DNA of 37,453 nt, from NCBI RefSeq assembly GCF_003385235.1, contig NZ_PQIA01000093.1, positions 1-37,453 on the forward strand, written 5' to 3'. Position numbers and translations under genes: made by a program. Positions 15,722-22,562 of this stretch are shown piece after piece (positions within the stretch are counted from its first letter, which is position 1; each line of letters opens with the position of its first letter). The notes under the pieces were generated by a model. That model was not told the origin of the DNA. It worked only from the letters and a program-made list of their open reading frames with translations, and did not search any database. Origin of the DNA: Amycolatopsis circi. GTDB lineage: Bacteria; Actinomycetota; Actinomycetes; Mycobacteriales; Pseudonocardiaceae.

Positions 15722-16333
15722 TCAATGGACACTGGCGGACTCCGCGAGCGCGGTCCGCAGCATCCGCCCGGCGGCGGCGCGCGGAGCCGGGTCGACCGCG
15801 ATCAGCGCGTTGACCACCGCCCCGTCGACCAGCGCGACCAGCCGGTCCAGTTCGTCCTTGGCCACCGGCGTCCCGGAGCGGGCGAAGATCTCCGTCAGCA
15901 GTTCGTTGAGCTGCTGGGACAACGTCCGCATCAACGGCCGCAGGTACGGCCGCCGACCGGTCGCGACCAAGCGTTCGTAGCGCAGCAGGACCGCTTCGGC
16001 GTCGGCTTCCGGGTCGCCGCTCTGCGGGCCGAGCAGCATGTCCAGCACGAGTTCCACGGTCGCCTGCACGCCCCGGTTCCGGGTCGTCAGGTCGTCCAGC
16101 TGGCGGCGGCCGTTGGCCAGTTCGGTCTGCCCGTGGTGTTCGACAGCGGCGGTGACGAGCTCTTCCAGCGAGTCGAAGTAGTACGTCGTGGACGCCAGCG
16201 GCAGGCCCGCCCGCTCGGCGACGGCCCGGTGCCGGACCGCGTCGAAGCCGCCCTCGGCCAGCAGCTCAGCGGCGGCTTCGACGAGCGCTGCCCGTCGTCG
16301 CTCGCCCTTGGGAGTGGTGGCTGCTGCCGTCAT
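15722..16333 (-). CDS. TetR/AcrR-family transcriptional regulator
   Basis: This 203-residue regulator has an N-terminal TetR helix-turn-helix (about 12-65: RRAALVEAAAELLAEGGFDA, then RAVAERAGLPLASTTYYFDS) and a helical C-terminal ligand domain. It lies 37 bp downstream of the membrane protein of the sigma-factor unit on the same strand and may be read through from it. It is convergent with ridA. No obvious palindromic operator is seen in the short upstream gap. Ligand and targets are unknown. Confidence 0.9.
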   Translation of the reverse strand: MTAAATTPKGERRRAALVEAAAELLAEGGFDAVRHRAVAERAGLPLASTTYYFDSLEELVTAAVEHHGQTELANGRRQLDDLTTRNRGVQATVELVLDMLLGPQSGDPEADAEAVLLRYERLVATGRRPYLRPLMRTLSQQLNELLTEIFARSGTPVAKDELDRLVALVDGAVVNALIAVDPAPRAAAGRMLRTALAESASVH

Positions 16334-16370
16334 GTCCGGTCATTCTGCCAGCCGCGCTGTGTGCCGCCGA

Positions 16371-17060
16371 TCAGAACCGGGTGGCCAGTGAAGCGGCGAA
16401 GCGCGCCAGGTCGGTTGCGTACGGTGCTGGGTGCCCGGACGTCCCTGGCACGCTGACCAGCACGAGAGTTCCCCCGCTGCGCGTTTGCTGACGCACGGTG
16501 ACAGCTCCGGCCGGTTGTGTGGGCACGGTCACCGCGGCGCCGCGAGCGAACACCGCCGCGCCGATCGTCCCGTCCGGAAGCGGGAACCCCGCACCGCGCG
16601 ACGACGTCGTACAAACGCTGCCTGGGGAAGCCTGCGCGGCGTTCAAGTGGCCTGGGAGCTCGCCAGCGAGGGCAGTGGCGAGCTCCCAGTCCACCCGTCC
16701 GCACCCGGAGGTGCCTTCGACCCGAGGGCCGGTCCTCCCGGTTTCGCCGGCTCCCTGCCGAGACGGCTGACCCGGGAAGTCATCCCCAGTGCTGAAAGGA
16801 CGCGCCGCCGACCCGCCGGGTTGCACCGGCGCGGCCGCGGAATTCGCCATCGAATCGGATTTCTCGCTCGAAATTCCGACAATCCCCCACGTACCGAACC
16901 CGGCGGCGACCATCACGGCCGCCGCGCCGGCGGTGATCCGGTTGCGCCGGCGCACCGTCTCGCGTTTGGAGCGGCGCACCACGTCGTCCACCGAGAACGT
17001 CGCGGGCGGCGTCTCGCCAGGAGCGGCGGAGAACAACGTCTCGGCTTCCCGCTCATCCAT
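16371..17060 (-). CDS. Membrane protein, probable partner of the adjacent sigma factor
   Basis: I do not recognise a named family. The 229 residues show a charged cytoplasmic N-terminus (1-42, with DVVRRSKRETVRRRNR split by short gaps), one transmembrane helix at about 43-63, a Pro/Gly/Ser-rich linker (about 65-115) and an extracytoplasmic domain with two cysteines (in TSGCGRV and GSVCTTS). The ATG at 17060 overlaps the sigma-factor stop by 8 nt, so the two are coupled. Position and topology suggest an anti-sigma-like role. It lacks the zinc-binding HxxxCxxC motif of ZAS anti-sigma factors, so this is inference. Confidence 0.75.
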   Translation of the reverse strand: MDEREAETLFSAAPGETPPATFSVDDVVRRSKRETVRRRNRITAGAAAVMVAAGFGTWGIVGISSEKSDSMANSAAAPVQPGGSAARPFSTGDDFPGQPSRQGAGETGRTGPRVEGTSGCGRVDWELATALAGELPGHLNAAQASPGSVCTTSSRGAGFPLPDGTIGAAVFARGAAVTVPTQPAGAVTVRQQTRSGGTLVLVSVPGTSGHPAPYATDLARFAASLATRF

Positions 17061-17562
17061 TGGTCTCCACCTCCCGTTCCAGCACCTGACGCAGATTCGC
17101 CAGCCCTCGCGCCGTTTGGCTCTTCACGTTGCCTTCGCTGCAGCCCAGCGCTGTCGCCGCGGCCCCGACGTCCAGTCCGTCGAAGAATCGCAGAACCAGC
17201 ACCGCCCGTTGCTTCGGCGGCACTTCCTTCAACGCCGCGAGCAGGTCCTCGCGCGTCGCGACGCGCTCAGCGAGCCCTGGACTGTCGTCCACAGGTTCCG
17301 GCAGCACTTCGGTCTGCCGCTCCCGCCGCCACGGCCGCCGGGACTCGTCGATGACCGCGCGCACCAGCGTCTTGCGCACGTACGCGTCGGTCGCCGCGCG
17401 GTCTCTGATCTTCTTCCACCTCCGGTGCAACGCGACGAACGCCGTCTGCGCGAGGTCGTCGGCCTTGTGCCAATCCCCGCACAGCAGGTAGGCAGTCCGG
17501 CGCACGGCGTCCCTCTTCGCGGCGAAGTACTCCGCGAACTCTTGTTCGTCGCGCTGGTCCAC
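17053..17562 (-). CDS. SigE-family RNA polymerase sigma factor
   Basis: This 169-residue sigma-70 family factor is of the small SigE (actinobacterial ECF-like) group. Region 2 is at about 8-75 (FAEYFAAKRDAVRRTAYLL, DWHKADDLAQTAFVALHRRW) and region 4 at about 105-160 (LKEVPPKQRAVLVLRFFDGL, GCSEGNVKSQTARGLANLR). The start is uncertain; GTG 17562 gives the normal length for the group. It is coupled by an 8-nt overlap to the membrane protein gene. A short palindrome GGAACGTTTCC lies upstream on this strand near 17630-17640 and begins with the GGAAC found in many ECF -35 elements, but no matching -10 is clear. It is divergent from the threonine aldolase gene. Confidence 0.9.
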   Translation of the reverse strand: MDQRDEQEFAEYFAAKRDAVRRTAYLLCGDWHKADDLAQTAFVALHRRWKKIRDRAATDAYVRKTLVRAVIDESRRPWRRERQTEVLPEPVDDSPGLAERVATREDLLAALKEVPPKQRAVLVLRFFDGLDVGAAATALGCSEGNVKSQTARGLANLRQVLEREVETNG

Positions 17563-17703
17563 GCGCTTTGCAGCTCCGCTCTGGCCATGTCCGGTGAAGG
17601 GACGGATCCGGGGGCGTCCACGGTTGCACGTCCGGCCGGAAACGTTCCACCCCCCGCCGCATTGATGCCGCGCCCACCTGTGTGATGTGATCGGACTGTG
17701 ACC

Positions 17704-18720
17704 ATGACTGGGCAGCTGATCGACTTCCGTTCCGACACCGTCACCCGCCCGGACGCGATCATGCGCGCGGCCATGGCCGAGGCCGAGGTCGACGACAACG
17801 TCATCGGCACCGACCCGACCATCGCCGAACTCGAGCGCCGGGCCGCGCAGACGCTCGGCATGCCCGCCGCGCTGTGGACGCCGAGCGGGACGATGGCGAA
17901 CCTGATCGCGCTGAGCGTCCACCTGCAGCGTGGCGACCGGTTCCTCGCCACCCGCGGCGCGCACGTGCTCGCCAACGAACTCGGCTCGGCCGCGTGGCTG
18001 GCCGGCGGCATGCCGGACATCCTCGAACACGACGCGGGCCCCGGCCGATGCCTGCCGGAAACGCTCGAAGCCGCGATCGGCAACCCCGGCCCGTACTTCG
18101 CGCTCCGCACGACGCTGCTGTGCCTGGAGAACACGCACAACGCGGCCGGCGGCGCGGTCACTCCGCCGGACGAGCACGCGCAACTGCTGTCCGTCGCGAA
18201 GCAGGCCGGGCTCACCGTGCACCTCGACGGCGCGCGGATCTGGCACGCGGCCGTCGCGCTGCAGGTGCCGCCTGCCGCGCTGACCGTGGGCGTGGACTCG
18301 GTGTCGGCGTGTTTCAGCAAGGGCCTCGGCGCGCCGGTCGGCTCGGTTGTCGCGGGCAGCGTCGAGTTCGTCGAGCAGGCCCGCCGGATGCGGCAGATGC
18401 TCGGCGGCGGCGTGCGTCAGGGCGGTGTGCTCGCCGCGGCCTGCCTGGTCGCGCTGGACCGCGTCGACGAACTGGCCGAGACGCACGAGTTCGCGAGGCG
18501 GATGGCCGACGGCCTTTCCGAGCACGGCTGGGACGTGCGGACGCCGGACACCAATATCGTTCTGGCCGGGGTGCCGGACGTGCCGACCGCGTTGCACTGG
18601 CTCGGCTCGCTCGGCATTCAGGCCCTGCCCATGGCGGGCAAGGTCCGGTTCGTGACGCACCGGGACCTGTCGTCCGCTGACATCGCCGAAGCACTGCGCC
18701 GGATCAAGACCGGCGCCTGA
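17704..18720 (+). CDS. Threonine aldolase family PLP enzyme
   Basis: This 338-residue fold-type I PLP enzyme would cleave L-threonine or L-allo-threonine to glycine and acetaldehyde. Diagnostic parts are IDFRSDTVTRP at the start, VDDNVIGTDPTI, TPSGTMANL, ENTHNAAGG, LDGARIWHA (Asp contacting the pyridine nitrogen) and the Schiff-base Lys206 in FSKGLGAPVGS. The start is ATG 17704 or GTG 17698; both give a normal N-terminus. The HAD hydrolase gene follows after 16 bp and may be co-transcribed. A related beta-eliminating lyase activity is possible, but the motif set is that of low-specificity threonine aldolases. Confidence 0.92.
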   Translation: MTGQLIDFRSDTVTRPDAIMRAAMAEAEVDDNVIGTDPTIAELERRAAQTLGMPAALWTPSGTMANLIALSVHLQRGDRFLATRGAHVLANELGSAAWLAGGMPDILEHDAGPGRCLPETLEAAIGNPGPYFALRTTLLCLENTHNAAGGAVTPPDEHAQLLSVAKQAGLTVHLDGARIWHAAVALQVPPAALTVGVDSVSACFSKGLGAPVGSVVAGSVEFVEQARRMRQMLGGGVRQGGVLAAACLVALDRVDELAETHEFARRMADGLSEHGWDVRTPDTNIVLAGVPDVPTALHWLGSLGIQALPMAGKVRFVTHRDLSSADIAEALRRIKTGA

Positions 18721-18736
18721 ACCCTGGGGGACTTGG

Positions 18737-19318
18737 GTGACCAACTGGATCGTGTTCGACTACGGCGAGGTGCTCAGCCTTCGCACCGCCGCGGTGCCGA
18801 AGCTGGCCGCCGCCATGGGCGTCGCGCCCGAGACGTTCGAGACGGCGTACTGGAGCGTGCGCGACCCGTACGACCGCGGCTGCACCGACCTGGAGTACTG
18901 GACGTCGATCGGCGACCAGGTGGGCGCGAAGGTGGACGACGCGCTGTCGGCCGAACTGACCGCGCTCGACGTCGCGGGCTGGGGACAGCTCGCGCCGGGT
19001 TCGCTGGACCTGCTGCAGTCGCTGTCCGAGGCCGGTGCCTCGCTCGCGTTGCTGTCGAACGCGCCGTCGGCGTTCGGCGGTTGGGTGCGCGAGCAGGAGT
19101 GGGCGAAGCTGTTCAAGCACACCCTGTTCTCCGGAGACGTGCAGGTCGCGAAGCCGGACGCCGAGATTTTCCGGCTGCTGCTGGACAAACTGGGTGCGAA
19201 ACCGGACGAGTGTCTGTTCTTCGACGACCGTCAGATCAACATCGACGGCGCCCGCGCGGTCGGAATCCGGGCACACCTGTGGGACGGCGCTGAAGCCGCC
19301 CTCGCCGCACTGGCCTGA
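18737..19318 (+). CDS. HAD-superfamily hydrolase (subfamily IA-like)
   Basis: This 193-residue probable phosphatase has HAD motif I as FDYGEVL with nucleophile Asp8, motif II LLSNAPS, motif III lysine in VAKPDAEIF, and motif IV FFDDRQINIDGA. In motif I the usual second Asp is Gly10. The same DxG form occurs in the YihX-like group, so it need not mean loss of activity. The start is GTG 18737, preceded by a GGGGGA-like ribosome site. It is downstream of threonine aldolase, with a strong hairpin (19323-19361) directly after its stop. The substrate is unknown. Confidence 0.9.
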   Translation: MTNWIVFDYGEVLSLRTAAVPKLAAAMGVAPETFETAYWSVRDPYDRGCTDLEYWTSIGDQVGAKVDDALSAELTALDVAGWGQLAPGSLDLLQSLSEAGASLALLSNAPSAFGGWVREQEWAKLFKHTLFSGDVQVAKPDAEIFRLLLDKLGAKPDECLFFDDRQINIDGARAVGIRAHLWDGAEAALAALA

Positions 19319-19322
19319 GCCG

Positions 19323-19361
19323 CGAACGGCTCCCGCACCTTCTCGGTGCGGGAGCCGTTCG
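19323..19361. terminator. Bidirectional terminator hairpin
   Basis: A perfect 17-bp stem (19323-19339 with 19345-19361, arm CGAACGGCTCCCGCACC) and a TTCTC loop lie between the HAD gene and the convergent small membrane protein gene. Position and symmetry suit termination from both sides. There is no T-run. Confidence 0.8.
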
Positions 19362-19386
19362 AGTGCTCAGTACGGTTCGGCGCCGG

Positions 19387-19569
19387 TCAGCGGCTGATCC
19401 GCTTGGACTTCTTCCCGGTGATCGCCCCGTAGGCCGCGGTGCCCAGGAACGCGACTCCGCCGATGATGGCGATCCACAGCACGGCCTTGAACACGAAGCC
19501 GATCACAGACCCGAGCACCATAAAGGCGATCCAGGCCACGACGAGCGCTCCGACGATCTTCCAGAACAT
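19387..19569 (-). CDS. Small membrane protein, 60 residues
   Basis: This short gene encodes two hydrophobic segments (about 3-25, IVGALVVAWIAFMVLGSVIG..., and about 27-50, AVLWIAIIGGVAFLGTAAYG) and a basic tail KKSKRISR, so it is a small membrane protein with a positively charged, presumably cytoplasmic, C-terminus. I do not recognise a characterised family; similar small membrane proteins are common in actinomycetes. It is supported as real by a near-perfect GGAGG ribosome site 5 nt before ATG 19569 and by the terminator after its stop. The 123 bp upstream, back to the aminotransferase stop, hold nothing else I can support. Confidence 0.8.
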   Translation of the reverse strand: MFWKIVGALVVAWIAFMVLGSVIGFVFKAVLWIAIIGGVAFLGTAAYGAITGKKSKRISR

Positions 19570-19692
19570 GGCTCCTCCGATGCCGTTTCCGCGCCACGTC
19601 GGCCCGGTGCCCTCCAGCGTGCCATCCGTGCGACGGAAACTCTCTACGCCAGCCCAACGTTCAGGGACATCTCCGGGTTCCCCTGACCGGTT

Positions 19693-20859
19693 TCACCCCA
19701 GCCAGCCGCCGAGCCGACGCAGCCCCTCGGTCACGTCCTCGGTCGCGCCCGCGAAGGAAAACCGCACGTAGCGGCCGCCGTCGACCGGGTCGAAGTCGAT
19801 TCCCGGGGTGATCGCGAGGCCGGTGTCGGCGAGCAGCCGCTGGCACCAGCTCAGGCTGTCGGTGGTGTGGTCGGAGACGTCGGCGTAGGCGTAGAACGCG
19901 CCGTCGGCGGGGGCGAGCTTGTCCAGACCGATCTCGCGCAGACCGGCGAAGAGCAGGTCGCGGTTGCGCCGATAGTGCTCGACGTGCGCATCCGCTTCGG
20001 CATACGACTCCGGGGTGAAAGCCGCGACGGCCGCGTACTGCGAAACCGCGGGCGGACAGATGGTAAAGTTGCCGGTGAGGACGTCGACCGCGCGATGCAG
20101 CCGCTGCGGCACCAGCATCCAGCCGAGCCGCCAGCCGGTCATCGCGAAGTACTTCGAGAACGACCCGAGCACCAACGCTTCCCGGCCGTACTGCCAGGCG
20201 CAATCGAGCTGCTTGCCGTACGAGATGCCGTGGTAGATCTCGTCGCTGATCAGCTGCACGCCGTGCGACGCGCACCAGCCGGAGATCGCGGCTAACTCGC
20301 CCGGCGGCAGCACGGTCCCGGTCGGATTGCTGGGACTCGCGACGATGAGCCCGTCGATCGGTCCGAGCCGGTCGAGCTGCTCGACGGTCGGCTGGAAATT
20401 CGTCTCGGCGGTGGTGGCGAACTCGACGACCTCGCAGCCGAGGACGTTCAGCAGATTCCGGTATGCCGGGTAGCCCGGCCGCGCCATCGCGACCCGCGCG
20501 CCCGGGTCGAACGCGCTGAGGAACGACAGCAGAAACCCGCCGGACGAACCGGTGGTCATGACGACGTCGGACGCGGCCACGTCGACGTCGTAGGTGCGCC
20601 GGTAGTGCCCGGCGACGGCTTCGCGCAGCTCAGGAATGCCGAGCTGCTCGGTGTAGCCGAGGGTGTGGCTTTTGAGCGCTTCTTGAGCGGCTTCGAGCAC
20701 CGCCGCCGGAGCGGGCACGGACGGCTGCCCGGCGGCCAGCGAAATCAGGTCGCCGTGGCTGCGCTGCCGGGCCTGCGCCGCGGACAGCACGTCCATCACG
20801 TGAAAAGGAGGCACGCCTGCCCGCAACGCGGGCCCGCCGAAAGCACCGATGTCGACCAT
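19693..20859 (-). CDS. Class I/II PLP-dependent aminotransferase
   Basis: This 388-residue fold-type I aminotransferase has SLAAGQPSVPAP near the start, YTEQLGIPELREAVA, an SPSNPTGTVLPPGEL segment, SDEIYHGISYG, and the Schiff-base Lys236 in GSFSKYFAMTGWRLGW. It also has a late RFSFAGA with the substrate-carboxylate Arg. It resembles the aspartate/alanine-type group, but the amino donor and acceptor cannot be fixed from sequence. ATG 20859 lies 41 bp after the stop of the WXG-transglycosylase gene on the same strand, so readthrough from the secretion operon is possible although functionally unrelated. Confidence 0.92.
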   Translation of the reverse strand: MVDIGAFGGPALRAGVPPFHVMDVLSAAQARQRSHGDLISLAAGQPSVPAPAAVLEAAQEALKSHTLGYTEQLGIPELREAVAGHYRRTYDVDVAASDVVMTTGSSGGFLLSFLSAFDPGARVAMARPGYPAYRNLLNVLGCEVVEFATTAETNFQPTVEQLDRLGPIDGLIVASPSNPTGTVLPPGELAAISGWCASHGVQLISDEIYHGISYGKQLDCAWQYGREALVLGSFSKYFAMTGWRLGWMLVPQRLHRAVDVLTGNFTICPPAVSQYAAVAAFTPESYAEADAHVEHYRRNRDLLFAGLREIGLDKLAPADGAFYAYADVSDHTTDSLSWCQRLLADTGLAITPGIDFDPVDGGRYVRFSFAGATEDVTEGLRRLGGWLG

Positions 20860-20900
20860 GCGGCCAGGCTAACCGGCGGAACCGCGTGCGGGGTGTGCCG

Positions 20901-22055
20901 TCAGTAACCGCGGTACGCGCCGCCGTGCGCCATCGCCGCGATGCCCGGGACGTTGGACATCGAGCCGTACCGGTCGAGCGAGTACCGGACCCCGGCGATG
21001 ATGTTGTCGACCGGGTTGTAGATGTTGTCGTGGCCGGGCAGCTTGTGCGCGTTGAACGTGGAGTCGATGCACTGCATCAGGCCCTTGGACGGGTGGCCCG
21101 CGGCGGCATTGGAATCCCAGTTGTTGATCGCGTTCGGATTGCCGCCGGACTCGTGCTGGATGATCGCCCAGATGTTCTTGATGTCCGCGTCGGTCACGTT
21201 CACGCCCGCGGCCTGCAGTTCCTTGATGGCTTCCTGGATCCACTGCTGAACGTTGCCGGGCGGAGGCGAAGAGGGCGGACCGCCGCTGGACCCGAGACCG
21301 CCGCCGCCACCGGACGCGGCGCCCCCGCCACCGCTGGCACCACCGCCACCGCCGTGATGACCGCCGCCACCTCCGTGCCCGGTGTGCAGACCGCCGGTGC
21401 TCTGCGGCACGGTGCCGTCCGAGTTGGGGAGCGGGACCTGCGAGTAGCCGCCCTCGATCTGGGTCTTCATCAGGTCCTGCGACTTCTTGACCAGTTCGTC
21501 GGCCTGGGAAAGAAGCGGGTCGATCGTCTGCTCGGCCCTCGTGGCGTCCGCTTGGTTATCCTGATTCGCCTTGTCGATGATCGACTGCGACGTCGGGCTG
21601 GGCGGCGGGCCCTTCTTGTCCGACTTGTCGTTGGCATACGCCGCTTCGGCCGCCTGCGCCTTCTGCGCACGGTCCGACTCGGTCTTGATGCGGCCGTCGA
21701 TCGCCGTCTTGGCGGTGTTCATCGCATCGGTGACCTTGGTCTTGATCCCGCCGAGGTCGGACGACAGCTGCGTCAGGTCCTTGCCGACGTCGTCAAGGTG
21801 CCCCTGCACCTTGTCGCCCGCCTTAGTGATCTGCGTGACGTACTCGACGAAAGCGTCTGCCGCCGGGCCCTCCCACACTCCGCCGGACAACGACTTCGCG
21901 GAATTCGTCAGCTGTTGGCCGTGGTCGCCCGCCCGCTTCGCGGCGTCGCTGAACTGCTGCCCGGCTTTGCTGATCGCGTCCGGGTTGATCTTGTCGACCT
22001 TCTTAGCTTTCTCGACAATGCCGTTCCAGTTCGGCGGATAGTCGATCAGCGCCAT
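20901..22055 (-). CDS. WXG100-like protein fused to a lytic transglycosylase (SLT) domain
   Basis: This 384-residue protein has three parts. Residues 1-~215 are helical, beginning with a WXG100-type hairpin (GVWEG turn near residue 60), followed by charged coiled-coil segments. Residues ~225-275 are a flexible Gly/His/Ser-rich linker. Residues ~280-384 are a soluble lytic transglycosylase domain with catalytic Glu302 in IIQHESGGNPNAIN, then GLMQCIDSTF and NIIAGVRYSLDRYGS. It has no Sec or Tat signal. The WXG part suggests export by a type VII system, after which it would cut peptidoglycan. ATG 22055 has AGGGGGG upstream. It is the second gene of a minus-strand operon, 23 bp after an EspC/WXG-like gene. 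Function is inferred from domain content. Confidence 0.88.
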   Translation of the reverse strand: MALIDYPPNWNGIVEKAKKVDKINPDAISKAGQQFSDAAKRAGDHGQQLTNSAKSLSGGVWEGPAADAFVEYVTQITKAGDKVQGHLDDVGKDLTQLSSDLGGIKTKVTDAMNTAKTAIDGRIKTESDRAQKAQAAEAAYANDKSDKKGPPPSPTSQSIIDKANQDNQADATRAEQTIDPLLSQADELVKKSQDLMKTQIEGGYSQVPLPNSDGTVPQSTGGLHTGHGGGGGHHGGGGGASGGGGAASGGGGGLGSSGGPPSSPPPGNVQQWIQEAIKELQAAGVNVTDADIKNIWAIIQHESGGNPNAINNWDSNAAAGHPSKGLMQCIDSTFNAHKLPGHDNIYNPVDNIIAGVRYSLDRYGSMSNVPGIAAMAHGGAYRGY

Positions 22056-22078
22056 GCTCTAGCCCCCCTCGTCCCTGC

Positions 22079-22390
22079 TCAGCGGTCTTCGTGGACGGTC
22101 AGGTCGGTCTTGTGGACCTGATCGGTCTCCTGGATCAGCCCCGCCGCCTTCTTGAGAATGAAGCTGGTCGCCTCCATCAGCTTCCCGGCCGCGTCGAACT
22201 CGCTGTGCACGCCCTGTTTGAACGTGCCGACCGCGCCGTGCACGTCCTTCGAGCCGCCCATCGTGCCGAACGGGCTTTCCGGCTCGTCGTCAACGCCGGT
22301 GAGGTGCTTCTTGGACTTCTCGAACTCGTCCTTCAGCTTCTCCACGTTCCTGGCGGCAATGGCCATGGAATCCGGGTCGTAGACAGGCAC
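22079..22390 (-). CDS. EspC/WXG100-like type VII secretion target
   Basis: This 103-residue, largely helical acidic protein resembles ESX secretion-associated (EspC/WXG-like) small proteins. A first helix (about 8-28, AIAARNVEKLKDEFEKSKKH) and a second (about 52-90) are separated by a loop with FGTMGGSKD where WXG proteins turn. There is no signal peptide. The start is GTG 22390, with AAGGGGA upstream. It is the first gene of the operon and precedes the WXG-transglycosylase gene by 23 bp, so the two may pair for export. The canonical W-x-G tripeptide is absent and I see no clear YxxxD/E tail, so family placement is moderate. Confidence 0.7.
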   Translation of the reverse strand: MPVYDPDSMAIAARNVEKLKDEFEKSKKHLTGVDDEPESPFGTMGGSKDVHGAVGTFKQGVHSEFDAAGKLMEATSFILKKAAGLIQETDQVHKTDLTVHEDR

Positions 22391-22562
22391 CGTTCGTCAT
22401 CCCCTTCGCGACACTCTCTTCCCGACCAGTTCGGACGTTGCGCTGACCGGTTCGGTTCCCCTGCTTACTCTAAGACTTCGGACGCGTGCCGTGTGCAGTT
22501 CTCCCGGACTTCCACCCGCGTCGCGACCACGAGGACCCCGACCGGGGAATGGAGGGTATTCG

